Position numbers and translations under genes: made by a program
Assembly (NCBI RefSeq): GCF_034676545.1
Contig: NZ_JAUCBZ010000015.1
Coordinates: forward strand, 1,767,001-1,831,000
Length of the DNA stretch: 64,000 nt
Direction of reading: 5' to 3'
Source: Pararhodobacter sp.
GTDB lineage: Bacteria > Pseudomonadota > Alphaproteobacteria > Rhodobacterales > Rhodobacteraceae
Part shown: positions 9,518 through 18,311 of the stretch, piece by piece
How positions within the stretch are numbered: position 1 is the first letter of the stretch
How the letters are laid out: each line of letters starts with the position of its first letter
The notes under the pieces: model-generated
The model's input: the letters and a program-made list of their open reading frames with translations, nothing else
The model's database searches: none
Told to the model about the DNA's origin: nothing

Positions 9518-10816
9518 TCAACGAACAACGCGCAGGTGTTGCCGTGGTGCCGATCGGCCGGCGATCAGGGCGCTGTAGGGGTCATCTGGCGCGAGCAGCA
9601 GATCCACAACCTGGCGCAGCAATTGCCGCCGTCCGGCGGAGGAATAAAAGCCACCGGGGATCTGGGAGGTTTCGAGCAGGAACCGCCGATAATCGCGGTA
9701 GGCGCGCAGATCAGGGCGGCTGGGGGCGGCGAAAAACTCGGGCAGGGGTTGGGTCGAGACAAACTCGGGCTTGTCATAGACTGCCGCGCCAAACACCCGC
9801 AGGGGCATCCCGCGCCACAAGACCTGCTGCGCGGCGGTCGAGTTGACGGTCACCGCCGAGCGCGCGTCATTCAGCAACCCGGCCAATTTTCCGCCGCGGA
9901 TGAAATGCACCCGTTCCAGCACACCGTATTGGCGCGCCAGCCGTCGAATATCCGCCTTGAGCGTGGTGCGCCCGTCTTCCAACGGATGGGCCTTGAACAC
10001 GAGGTGGTGGTGACGGGGCGCCCCCTTGGCAAACCCCTTGATCGCGCAGTCGAGAAATTCGGTCATCGTGGTGAACGGGCTGTGCATCTGAAAGCTGCTG
10101 TCATGCTCCAGTTGCAGCAGCGCCAGATGATACGGAAACCCGCCGGTCCGCACCCGCCAGGTCGCGATGCGCCGTTCTATGGCCACGAAGGGCATGGACA
10201 AGAGGCGCTTGAGATACAGCCCGGCCTCGGCGCGGACATCGAGCGCACGATGCGGGCGAAACCCGCGATAGGCCCCGTTCGCCAGCATGATCCGCGCGTG
10301 ATAGGCGAAACCGTAGAACACATGCTGGCGCATGTCGCCCCAATGTGCGGGCGCATCGACCAGATCAATCTCGGAATGCTCCAGCGCCTTTTGCATCTCG
10401 GCAATGCTGAGGCCCATCAGCCGCGAGTGGCCATTGGCCCCGCCCCGCTCATAGGTGACCCACCAGGGGCGCAAATACCCTTCTTCGAAGACATGCACGG
10501 TGATACCGCGGGCCCGGGCGTGTTTGGTCGCCTCACTGTGGATGAATCGCGTATCGCCATAAAGCACCAGATCGGTGATTTCGAGGCGCTCAAACAGGCG
10601 GTTGATTTCCTGTGGCCAGTCGGCCTGTGTGCCCTGGAACGGGATATAGCCTTGCGCGCGCCAATAGGCCTGATCGCCCCGATTGAAACCGACCCGCCAG
10701 ACCTGCGCGCCCGCGCGGCGCAGCATATCGCCAAGTTGGCGAAAAAAGGGCCCGTGGGGTCCTTGCAGGAAAAGAAAGCGACGGCTGTCGCCCGATATGC
10801 TGATCGTGCCTGTCAC
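9518..10816 (-). CDS. kpsS: KpsS-type capsule beta-Kdo glycosyltransferase
   Basis: Starts the poly-Kdo linker on lysophosphatidylglycerol in the known family. It is 432 residues from the GTG at 10814-10816, which begins VTGTISISGDSRRFLFLQGP; the open frame reaches an ATG at 10888 that would add 24 residues of no recognisable content. LFLQGPHGPFFRQLGDML is the family N-terminus, and VFEEGYLRPWWVTYE and FKAHPLEDGR are conserved internal motifs. First gene of the leftward capsule cluster, divergent from riboflavin synthase. Confidence 0.9.
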   Translation of the reverse strand: MTGTISISGDSRRFLFLQGPHGPFFRQLGDMLRRAGAQVWRVGFNRGDQAYWRAQGYIPFQGTQADWPQEINRLFERLEITDLVLYGDTRFIHSEATKHARARGITVHVFEEGYLRPWWVTYERGGANGHSRLMGLSIAEMQKALEHSEIDLVDAPAHWGDMRQHVFYGFAYHARIMLANGAYRGFRPHRALDVRAEAGLYLKRLLSMPFVAIERRIATWRVRTGGFPYHLALLQLEHDSSFQMHSPFTTMTEFLDCAIKGFAKGAPRHHHLVFKAHPLEDGRTTLKADIRRLARQYGVLERVHFIRGGKLAGLLNDARSAVTVNSTAAQQVLWRGMPLRVFGAAVYDKPEFVSTQPLPEFFAAPSRPDLRAYRDYRRFLLETSQIPGGFYSSAGRRQLLRQVVDLLLAPDDPYSALIAGRSAPRQHLRVVR

Positions 10817-10890
10817 TGTCGATATGCCTTGGGGGTGTTCCCCTTTTGGTAAAAGAATGCCAGAGAATGAGTCGCTAATAAACCCCACAG

Positions 10891-10909
10891 ATGGTTAAAA
10901 CGTAACCAT
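10891..10909. promoter_or_regulatory. Perfect dyad between kpsS and ribE
   Basis: ATGGTTA, five bases, TAACCAT: a perfect 7-bp inverted repeat in the 58- to 130-base divergent space between the capsule operon and ribE. Its position suits an operator for one or both units. The regulator is not identified. Confidence 0.4.
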
Positions 10910-10946
10910 AACAGGGCCTGACCAGACGGGAGTGCGAAAAAAAACC

Positions 10947-11561
10947 ATGTTTACCGGCATTATCACCGACATTGGACGCATCCTTGCGTTGGAAGACCGT
11001 GGCGATCTGCGGGCGCGCATTGGCACGGCCTATGACGTTGACGGCATCGACATCGGCGCCTCGATCGCCTGCGATGGGGTCTGCCTGACGGTTGTGGCCC
11101 TGGGGAAATCGCCGTCGAATTGGTTCGACGTGGATATTTCGGCCGAGACCGTGTCGAAAACCGCGATCGGCCGCAGTGGCTGGCAGGTCGGCAAACGGCT
11201 GAATCTGGAGCGCGCGCTGAAGGTTGGCGACGAGTTGGGAGGGCATATCGTGTCGGGCCATGTGGATGGCGTGGCCGAAGTGATCGCGATGGCCAAGGAG
11301 GGCGACAGCACGCGGGTGACGTTTCGGGTGCCCGAGGAATTGGCGCGGTTCATTGCCCCCAAGGGCTCGGTGGCGCTGAACGGGACGTCTTTGACGGTCA
11401 ATGAGGTTGAAGGCCGCGCGTTTGGCATCAACCTGATCCCGCACACGCAAATGGTGACGACCTGGGGCGATGTGGCGGTGGGCGACGCGGTGAATCTGGA
11501 GATCGACACCCTGGCGCGCTATGTGGCGCGGATGCGCGACTGGGATGCGCGCGCCGAGTGA
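10947..11561 (+). CDS. ribE: Riboflavin synthase (alpha subunit)
   Basis: Dismutates two 6,7-dimethyl-8-ribityllumazines to riboflavin. 204 residues. The start at 10947 gives MFTGIITDIGRI, the family N-terminus; an upstream in-frame codon adds five residues. The two homologous lumazine-binding halves are visible (first half to about residue 97; second from GGHIVSGHVDGVAEV, with the invariant SLTVNEVEGRAFGINLIPHT). Lumazine synthase and ribB lie 15 kb away, so the pathway genes are split. Confidence 0.95.
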   Translation: MFTGIITDIGRILALEDRGDLRARIGTAYDVDGIDIGASIACDGVCLTVVALGKSPSNWFDVDISAETVSKTAIGRSGWQVGKRLNLERALKVGDELGGHIVSGHVDGVAEVIAMAKEGDSTRVTFRVPEELARFIAPKGSVALNGTSLTVNEVEGRAFGINLIPHTQMVTTWGDVAVGDAVNLEIDTLARYVARMRDWDARAE

Positions 11562-11610
11562 TTTGTGAAACGGAAAGCGCTGCGCGCTTGTGGTCTTTGG
11601 TGAGGGGGCA

Positions 11611-11632
11611 GGGAGGCGTTGCCTCCCTCTTT
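11611..11632 (+). terminator. Rho-independent-like terminator after ribE
   Basis: GGGAGGC, loop GTT, GCCTCCC, then TCTTT: a 7-bp GC stem with a short T-rich tail, 50 bases past the ribE stop. Confidence 0.6.
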
Positions 11633-11729
11633 GCTGCGCAAATTCACCCTCCAGGATATTTGAAGAACAAAGAGCGGGGCGGGGTGGGGCGTTGTTGACG
11701 TGACGGGTGCGCGCGCCTATGTGAAGGGG

Positions 11730-12127
11730 GCGCGGATGGCCGGACGGCCGCGGGCAGCAATGTTCGAGGAAAGTCCGGACTCCATGAGGCAACGGTGCCG
11801 GGTAACGCCCGGCCGGGGTAACCCGAGGGAAAGCGCCACAGAGAAGAAACCGCCTTTGGTTTTCGGACCATCGGTAAGGGTGAAACGGTGGGGTAAGAGC
11901 CCACCGCGGGACGGGCAACCGGACCGGCAAGGCAAGCCCCACCGGGAGCAATGCCGAATAGGGACCTCGCGCGGGTTGATCGGCTTTCGGGCCGATATCG
12001 CCGCAGGGACATCTCAGCCCAGAGGTCCGGGTTGGCAGCTTGAACCCTCCGGTAACGGATGGGTCAGAGGAATGGTCGTCGACGGGGGCAACCCCTGAAC
12101 AAAATCCGGCTTACAGGCCATCCGCGC
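11730..12127 (+). ncRNA. rnpB: RNase P RNA (M1 RNA)
   Basis: Catalytic RNA that matures the 5' ends of tRNAs. Ends were set from the P1 helix: GCGCGGATGGCC at 11730-11741 is the exact complement of GGCCATCCGCGC at 12116-12127. The universal core GAGGAAAGTCCGGACTCC is at 11765-11782, and the downstream GGGTGAAACGGTGGGGTAAG stretch matches bacterial type A RNase P. About 398 nt, normal for alphaproteobacteria. Nothing suggests a protein-coding role; open frames across it are chance. Confidence 0.96.
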
Positions 12128-12272
12128 ATATCACCGCAGTCTTTGATAATTTTAGTCGAACGCCATATTTGCGCCCGATCCTGCGCGTAGCGTCAAGCGC
12201 AAGAGGTCGGCCCGTTGATTCGGGCGGACCCGGATTCTGTTGAGAGACGGTGCGCGAAGGCATGGTGTGACG

Positions 12273-13802
12273 ATGAACGATATTTCAATACGCAAGCGTT
12301 TGTTCGGCGAGACCCACCGGCGACGCCCGCATACCGGGGCCCCGCGCCCACGGTTGCTGGGGGGGCAGGCCTTGGCGCAGGCGCAGCGCCTGAGCGAGCC
12401 AAGCCTGCGGCCGACCGTGTTTTCCCTGTCGCTGTTCATGCTGGATGTGTTGATCGTTGCGGTGGCCGGGCAGGTGTCATTCGCCTATGGACCGGCGCAA
12501 CCCTTGACCCTGATTCAGGCCAGCGGGGTGGTCTGGCTGGGGGCGCTGATCCTTGCGGTCACGGTGCGCCTGATCGGGGGGTATCGTTTCCGCGCCATGC
12601 GTCAATTGCCACGGAGCATTGCCCTGGGGGTCGTGGCGATGGCGATTGGCGCTCTGGTGTTGCATGGGTTTCTGATGGTCTCGGGGTTGGATGCGGGGCC
12701 GGTGGATGGCTGGCTGGGGGGTTGGGCGCTGGCCGCTGCGGTGCCGTTGCTGGCGGTGCGGGTGGGGTTGTGGCTGCGGATTCGCGGGTTGATGCGGATC
12801 GGGCGGTTGGAGCACCGGATCGTTCTGGTTGGCGGTGGCGCGTCCTTGGCGCCGATGATCATGGAAATCGACAAGGAGCGCGGCAAGGGGCGGCGCTTGT
12901 GTGGGTTTTTCGACGAGCGTCATGACCTGCGCTCGCCCTCGGTGATCGAGGGGTATCACAAGATGGGCGATGTCGATGATCTGGTCGAATTTGCCCGGCT
13001 GGCCAAGATCGACACAGTGATCGTGGCAATCCCGCACGCGTCGCAACAACGTGTTCAGGATCTGTTGGCGCGTCTGTTTGTCTTGCCCGTCGATATCCGG
13101 GTGCTCGAGGGTGCCGAGGTGCCGGAGTACTCGCGCAAGCGGCGGTCCAGGATTGGGCCCTTCACGCTGATCGAGATCTACAAGCGGCCCGTGGACGGGA
13201 AACGCGCGGTGCAAAAGCGCATTTTCGACGTGGTTTTTGCAACCGTGGCGTTGGTCTTGTTGTTGCCGCTCATGGCGATCATCGCGCTGTTGATTCGGCT
13301 GGAGTCGCCGGGGCCGGTGTTGTTCCGCCAGCGGCGTCACGGGTTCAACAACAAGCCGATTCAGGTGTTGAAGTTCCGCTCGATGTATATCGACCAATGC
13401 GATCCGACGGCGGTGAAGGCGGTGCGCCGGGTTGATACGCGGGTGACAAAAATCGGGCGGTTCATCCGTCGCGCCTCGATTGATGAGCTGCCGCAGTTTT
13501 TCAACGTGCTGCGCGGTGAGTTGTCACTGGTCGGGCCGCGCCCCCATGCGATGGCGGCGCGCACCGGGGATATCATCTATGATCAGGTGACCGAGGCCTA
13601 TTCGGCACGCCACAAGGTCAAGCCGGGGGTTACCGGTTGGGCGCAGATCAACGGGTGGCGCGGCGAGATGAACTCGTCCGAGAAAATCAGGGCGCGTGTC
13701 GAGCATGACCTCTATTACATCGAGAATTGGTCGCTTTGGCTGGACTTCAAGATCATGGTCATGACCCCTTGGAGCCTGGTGACGACGAAAAACGCATACT
13801 AG
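12273..13802 (+). CDS. Undecaprenyl-phosphate sugar phosphotransferase (WcaJ/ExoY type)
   Basis: Transfers a sugar-1-phosphate to undecaprenyl phosphate, the first membrane step of exopolysaccharide synthesis. 509 residues from ATG 12273 (MNDISIRKRLF). Four hydrophobic segments occupy about residues 50-180, a Rossmann-like central region follows (VLVGGGASLAPM), a further membrane segment is VVFATVALVLLLPLMAIIAL, and the C-terminal transferase domain carries LKFRSM, the catalytic-type ASIDELPQFFNVLRG and SLVGPRPHAM. The sugar is probably glucose or galactose but cannot be told by eye. It is 1.4 kb from the capsule operon and on the other strand. Confidence 0.93.
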   Translation: MNDISIRKRLFGETHRRRPHTGAPRPRLLGGQALAQAQRLSEPSLRPTVFSLSLFMLDVLIVAVAGQVSFAYGPAQPLTLIQASGVVWLGALILAVTVRLIGGYRFRAMRQLPRSIALGVVAMAIGALVLHGFLMVSGLDAGPVDGWLGGWALAAAVPLLAVRVGLWLRIRGLMRIGRLEHRIVLVGGGASLAPMIMEIDKERGKGRRLCGFFDERHDLRSPSVIEGYHKMGDVDDLVEFARLAKIDTVIVAIPHASQQRVQDLLARLFVLPVDIRVLEGAEVPEYSRKRRSRIGPFTLIEIYKRPVDGKRAVQKRIFDVVFATVALVLLLPLMAIIALLIRLESPGPVLFRQRRHGFNNKPIQVLKFRSMYIDQCDPTAVKAVRRVDTRVTKIGRFIRRASIDELPQFFNVLRGELSLVGPRPHAMAARTGDIIYDQVTEAYSARHKVKPGVTGWAQINGWRGEMNSSEKIRARVEHDLYYIENWSLWLDFKIMVMTPWSLVTTKNAY

Positions 13803-13901
13803 GTGTCTTCGGGCAGTTGACTCTGGCGGGGGGATGCGTAAAAGGCGGGCTTCATAGGAATTTATCGGTGGCAATGCTGCCGCCGAGCGCAGGAGATACC
13901 C

Positions 13902-14069
13902 ATGGCGAAACCGACGACGATCAAGATCCGTCTGAACTCGACGGCGGGCACCGGCCACTTCTACGTGACCAAGAAAAACGCTCGCACAATGACTGAAAAG
14001 ATGGTGATCCGGAAGTTCGATCCGGTTGTCCGTCAGCACGTTGAATACAAAGAAGGCAAGATCAAGTAA
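13902..14069 (+). CDS. rpmG: 50S ribosomal protein L33
   Basis: 55 residues, MAKPTTIKIRLNSTAGTG to VEYKEGKIK, with the L33 core HFYVTKKNARTMTEKM. This is the cysteine-free (zinc-independent) form. A purine-rich AGGAGA lies 6 bases before the ATG. A terminator follows 31 bases after the stop. Confidence 0.97.
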   Translation: MAKPTTIKIRLNSTAGTGHFYVTKKNARTMTEKMVIRKFDPVVRQHVEYKEGKIK

Positions 14070-14100
14070 TTTGATCTGACCTTTCTTGCTGTTCAAAACG

Positions 14101-14132
14101 GGCCGCGCTGATTTCTCAGCTGCGGCCTTTTT
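14101..14132 (+). terminator. Rho-independent terminator of rpmG
   Basis: GGCCGCGCTGA, short loop, TCAGCTGCGGCC with one bulged base, then TTTTT. Strong stem plus T-run just after rpmG. Confidence 0.85.
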
Positions 14133-14153
14133 GCGTATCCCAAAGGAAATCCG

Positions 14154-14648
14154 GTGTATTCATCCGTTCAGACCCGGCCCTTGCCAGAGGCCGCGCTGTT
14201 GGCACCCTATGCGATGATCGAGGGCGGGTTCACCGATTGTTATGCGGTGGATGTTCCGGTCGTGGTTTCGCTGGCGGACTATGTCGCCGCCTTTTACACC
14301 ACGCCGCTTTTTCGCATGGAGCGCGGGCTTCTGGCGATTGCGCTCCGCGAACCCTCGCAGGATGCGCAGGCCGTGGAACTGGCGGCAGGCGCGCGCGACA
14401 GCTATTCTGCCTGGCGCGTTGAGGCGCGTACAGAGGCGCAGCTGCTGATGTGCCCGCTGGGTGAGCGCACGCGGTCCTGGCTCATGGTCGAGCCGCAGGG
14501 CCACTCTACGCGGCTGTTCTTTGGGTCTGCGGTGGTGCCGCAGGGGGGTGGTGCGGGGCGTGGCCCGCTGTTCCGTTTGCTGCTGGGCGTGCATGGGGTC
14601 TATTCCAAAGCCCTCCTGGCATCGGCTGCGCGGCGGCTTGGCGCATAG
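14154..14648 (+). CDS. Hypothetical protein, DUF2867-like
   Basis: 164 residues, no signal peptide, no membrane segment apart from a mildly hydrophobic C-terminus (RLLLGVHGVYSKALLASAA). The motifs MCPLGERTRSWLMVEP and TRLFFGSAVVP resemble the SRPBCC/DUF2867 proteins found beside rpmG in Rhodobacteraceae, from memory only. The start codon is GTG at 14154. It ends three bases before a bidirectional terminator. Function unknown. Confidence 0.6.
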   Translation: MYSSVQTRPLPEAALLAPYAMIEGGFTDCYAVDVPVVVSLADYVAAFYTTPLFRMERGLLAIALREPSQDAQAVELAAGARDSYSAWRVEARTEAQLLMCPLGERTRSWLMVEPQGHSTRLFFGSAVVPQGGGAGRGPLFRLLLGVHGVYSKALLASAARRLGA

Positions 14649-14650
14649 AA

Positions 14651-14680
14651 AAAGGGCCGGTCGCAATGGACCGGCCCTTT
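14651..14680. terminator. Bidirectional terminator between convergent genes
   Basis: AAAGGGCCGGTC, loop GCAATG, GACCGGCCCTTT: a perfect 12-bp stem with A- and T-runs on the two sides, serving the hypothetical gene on the left and the Bax inhibitor-1 gene on the right. Confidence 0.9.
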
Positions 14681-14701
14681 GATAACGTCCTTGTAACGCT
14701 G

Positions 14702-15506
14702 TTATTCTTGGCTGCCCATGAACATCAGCAGGAACTGGAACAAGTTCAGGAAGCTGATGTAGAGGCTGAGTGCCCCGTCAATCGCGGCTTTTTCCAGCCA
14801 TTCCTGATCCCCTTGCGACGCATGTGCAACATAGGTGTTCTTGATCTCTTGCGTGTGCCATGCCGTCAGGCCCGCAAACACCAGGATGCCGATGGCCGAG
14901 ATGGCGAACATCATGGCCGGCGACTGCAAGAAGATGTTGACCACCATCGCGACGATCAGACCAATCACGCCCATCATCAGGAACGTGCCCATGCCCGACA
15001 GGCTGCGCTTGGTGGTGTAGCCATACAGGCTGAGACCGGCAAAGGCGATGGCCGTCACGAGGAAGGTCTGCACGATCGAGTAATCGGTGTAGATCAGGAA
15101 GATCGAGCTCAACGACACGCCAATTGCGGCGGCGAAGACGAAGAAGCCCATCTGCACGACGGCCAGCGCTGCCGCGACGCATCAACGAGCCCCAACCGAA
15201 CAGGATGAAGGCCAGCGGGGCAAACATCACGACATAGCGCAGCGGCGTGGTATAGATCAGCGCGCCAAGCCCGCTGAGGTATTCCCCTTGACGGATCATC
15301 ATTGCCTGACCGTCGGCATTGGTTGCCGCAGATGTCAGATCGCCCGTGACCGCGAGCCCGGCGATGGCCCAGGCGGCCAGAGCGGTGATCAGCATGCCTA
15401 CGGACATCGTGCCGTAGACCTTGTTCATATGCGCGCGCAGGCCGGCGTCGATCTGGGCGCTGACTGCGCCCGTGGCGGTGCCGCGCATCGACTGATAATT
15501 GGCCAT
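14702..15506 (-). pseudogene. Bax inhibitor-1/YccA family protein, frameshifted
   Basis: Seven-helix inner-membrane protein of the BI-1/YccA family. The N-terminal half (MANYQSMRGTATGAV to FILFGWGSLMRRG) and C-terminal half (VQMGFFVFAAAIGVSLSSIF to LLMFMGSQE) lie in different frames and join near 15163-15176. The span is 805 bases; removing one base gives 268 codons, the normal length. Everything else is family-like and not decayed, so a one-base insertion, either a sequencing error or a recent mutation, explains it. The gene may be functional in the real genome. Confidence 0.85.
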
Positions 15507-15654
15507 TAAACCCTCCGTTGGAAACTATGGATCCGCCAATCCAAGCAGAAAAGCGGTTCCCGTCAATATCGGGGTCAATGGCCCGTAGTTCAAGGATTTC
15601 CGAGCGGAAAATTGGAAACAGTTGCGCCGCCTCGAAAATGGCGGGCGCGGGATG

Positions 15655-15882
15655 CTAGGCGCGCCACGTTTGCGGTGCATCCCAAAACGGGCGATTTGCC
15701 TCGATCCGGGCCTGTTCCGGGCTGATCCCGAGATCCGCAAGGCGCGTGGCGTCGAGCTGTGCCAACCGATTGCGCTGATTGGCCAGCCGGGCCAGTCCGA
15801 GCCATGACGTGATCTTGAACGCGCGGGCGCCAAAAACAGAAAGCCCCAGCGGGGTGGTGATGGTGGGATTGCTCTGCGACAT
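15655..15882 (-). CDS. DUF1127 (YjiS-like) small protein
   Basis: 75 residues. The C-terminal part (RLAQLDATRLADLGISPEQA) is the DUF1127 core, an arginine-rich helical motif found in many short alphaproteobacterial proteins; longer relatives act in RNA or phosphate metabolism. It is divergent from the LysR regulator with about 130 bases between, so it is a possible target of that regulator. Confidence 0.85.
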   Translation of the reverse strand: MSQSNPTITTPLGLSVFGARAFKITSWLGLARLANQRNRLAQLDATRLADLGISPEQARIEANRPFWDAPQTWRA

Positions 15883-16013
15883 CGTCGGCTCCTGTCTTGA
15901 CGTATTGAAATGCGATGATTCGAGGGTGACTCATCAGTGTTGTTGATTTGATACGCGATCTCGGATTATAATGACAATGAATGTTAGTCATGGGACTCAT
16001 CAGGGAGTGTGAT

Positions 16014-16901
16014 GTGAAGCGCAATCTGGATTTGGCCGCGCTGCGGGCCTTGGCGGCGATCGCGGATTTCGGCAGTGTGACGCGGGCGGCGCATGTGCTC
16101 AATCTGACGCAATCCGCCGTGTCGATGCAGATCAAGCGGCTGGAGGACGGATTGGACCTTGTGCTGCTGGATCGCTCGGGGCGCGGCGTTGCGCTGGCCG
16201 CGTCAGGCGAGCAATTGCTGGCCTATGCGCGCCGGATTCTTGCGCTCAACGATGAAGCGGTCGCGCGTCTGACCGACAGCACCTATGAAGGCGAGATCGT
16301 CATCATCGTTCCCCATGACATCGTCTATCCGCATATTCCGCAAGTGCTGCGGCATTTCAATGCGGCGTATCCTCGGATGCGGGTCAAGCTGCAGGCGCTT
16401 CATACCAAGATCGCCAAAACCCGGCTGCGCGAAGGCGAATGCGATCTGATCCTGACCACCGAAAGCCATTGCGAACCCGATGGTGAAACCCTGACCCGGT
16501 TGCCTCTGGTCTGGATCGGTGCGCCGGGCGGAGTGGCGTGGCGGCAGCGACCGCTGCAACTGGCGCTGGGTCGATATTGCGCGTTCAGGCCGGGGATCGT
16601 GGCGGCCCTGGATCGCGAGAATATCCCGTGGGAAGCAGCGGTCGAATCCGAATCCGACCGCACATTGGAGGCGACGGTCAGTTGCGATCTGGCGGTTCAT
16701 GCCCTGCTGGCGGGCACCGAGCCCCCCTTTGCCGAGCGGATCAACCACGGCGGCACGCTGCCCGAGCTCACCAGCCATCTGGTGAACCTCTATATCAACC
16801 GGTCGAGCAGCAAGCCCGGCGTGCTGGCACTGGCGGATTTGTTGCGCCGGGCCTGGGACGGACGCGAGCCAGACGCCCGCCCCAACGTGGCCGCAGAATA
16901 G
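16014..16901 (+). CDS. LysR-family transcriptional regulator
   Basis: 295 residues from GTG 16014, preferred because GGGAG lies 6 bases upstream and it gives VKRNLDLAALRALAAIADFG; an ATG at 15981 would add 11 residues. The N-terminal winged helix-turn-helix spans about residues 5-62 (SVTRAAHVLNLTQSAVSMQI). The effector domain follows. Divergent from the DUF1127 gene and convergent with the quinone oxidoreductase. The inducer is unknown. Confidence 0.9.
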   Translation: MKRNLDLAALRALAAIADFGSVTRAAHVLNLTQSAVSMQIKRLEDGLDLVLLDRSGRGVALAASGEQLLAYARRILALNDEAVARLTDSTYEGEIVIIVPHDIVYPHIPQVLRHFNAAYPRMRVKLQALHTKIAKTRLREGECDLILTTESHCEPDGETLTRLPLVWIGAPGGVAWRQRPLQLALGRYCAFRPGIVAALDRENIPWEAAVESESDRTLEATVSCDLAVHALLAGTEPPFAERINHGGTLPELTSHLVNLYINRSSSKPGVLALADLLRRAWDGREPDARPNVAAE

Positions 16902-16911
16902 CCCGCGGCGT

Positions 16912-17878
16912 TCAGCCGTGCATGGTGATCACAACCTTGCCCGTGGATTTGCGCGTGCGCATCAGCTCCATGCCTTCGGCGGTCTGCGTGAGCGGCAGCG
17001 CGTGACTGATATGCGGCGACAGACGACCTTGGGCGTAGAGCGCCATCAAATCCATCAACGACTTGGTCAGCACCTGCGGTTTGAACGCGGCATAAGCACC
17101 CCAGTAAAACCCGATGATATCAATATTCTTGACCAGCAGGATATTGGCCGGGAAGTTCGGCACCTCGCCCCCGGCAAAGCCGATGACGATAAAACGTCCC
17201 TCGGGGCGCAGGGCGCGAAGTGCGGCCGTGGATGCCGGATCGCCCACCGCGTCATAGACGACATCGACGCCGCCCAGCGCCTTGAGTTCGGCTTTCAGAT
17301 CGGCGCTCTCGCTGTCGATCAGCACGCTTGCCCCGGCTGCCTTGGCGACGGCGAGCTTGTCGGCACCGCGTGCGACGGCGACAACCTTGGCACCCAGCTG
17401 CGCGCCGATCTCAACCGCCGTCAGCCCGACGCCCCCGGCCCGCGCCCAGAACCAACAGCGTTTCACCTTTGGCCAGCCGCGCGCGATGCGTCAGCGCCAG
17501 ATGTGACGTGCCATAGGCGATCATGAAGCCCGCGGCGTGTTCAAACGGCATCGCATCGGGGATCGGCATGCAGCGGATGGCTGGAAAACAACCGTATTCG
17601 GCCAAACCTCCTTGCCCGGCGAATGCGGCAACGCGCTGGCCGACCGTCAGATGCGTCACCCCCTCGCCAACCGCATCGACGGTTCCGGCGACCTCCATCC
17701 CCATGACAAAGGGCAGGGCCGGGCGCTCTTGATACTGGCCGCGCGCCATCAGAAGATCCGCAAAATTCAACCCGCACGCACCGATTTTCAGCCGTACCTC
17801 GCCCGCGGCGGGTTCGGGCATCGGAAGGTCGACAAGGGCCGGGGGGGTATCCGTGCTGGACAGGACAAAAGCGCGCAT
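16912..17878 (-). pseudogene. NADPH:quinone oxidoreductase (zinc-independent MDR family), frameshifted
   Basis: Medium-chain dehydrogenase/reductase. The N-terminal GroES-like half (MRAFVLSSTDTPPALVDLP to LALTHRARLAKGETLLVLGA) and the NADPH-binding half (GGVGLTAVEIGAQLGAKVVA to TGKVVITMHG) are in different frames. The shift falls within the nucleotide-binding loop at about 17438-17446, in a G/C run, and removal of one G restores LVLGAAGGVGLTAVE. The span is 967 bases, one too many for 321 residues plus stop. Otherwise intact, so an assembly error is as likely as a true mutation. Confidence 0.87.
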
Positions 17879-17964
17879 GGGGGTCTCCAGGAATTTCGGT
17901 GGCTCGCAAGATGTCGCGCTATCCCGCCAAGGTAAAGCCCAGGACGCAGCGCGGGCAAAATCAC

Positions 17965-18017
17965 TGCAAAATGCGAATGCACGCGCAGGTTGATCTCATT
18001 GTGCGTTGCATTTTGCA
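17965..18017. promoter_or_regulatory. Spaced inverted repeat in the 433-bp gap upstream of the XRE gene
   Basis: TGCAAAATGC at 17965-17974 and its exact complement GCATTTTGCA at 18008-18017. A palindromic TTTTGCAAAA overlaps the second arm (18011-18020). The gap between the oxidoreductase and XRE genes (17879-18311) has no convincing gene; these repeats are the only clear structure. Possible operator for either gene. Confidence 0.35.
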
Positions 18018-18311
18018 AAACACGTCTTGATGGAAGATCAATGTCATGTTTACATCCCACGGTAGGGTTACACGGATCGCCCAAGGTTCCGTAAGGGAAG
18101 CTTGAGAGGGCCTCTGAAAAACAATTCTGACACGACCAGATAGGTGCCAATACACGGCGCCGCAGATTAACGCTCGGACCGCATTCTCGGTTTTTTGGGT
18201 TTCTTCAAAAAAGTTGGCACGAAACGTGCTTGTTACCCTCTGAGAGAGATATGTAAACGCGCCTTGCCAAGATGTCTCATGGTGCTGAAAACAAAAAAGA
18301 GGAACAGAATT

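Noticed and set aside
11575..11700. Intergenic segment with AGGATATTTGAAGAACAAAG, loosely like 19660-19695
   Set aside because: Similar short segments occur in many Rhodobacteraceae intergenic regions from memory, but with only two weak matches here I cannot define a repeat family.
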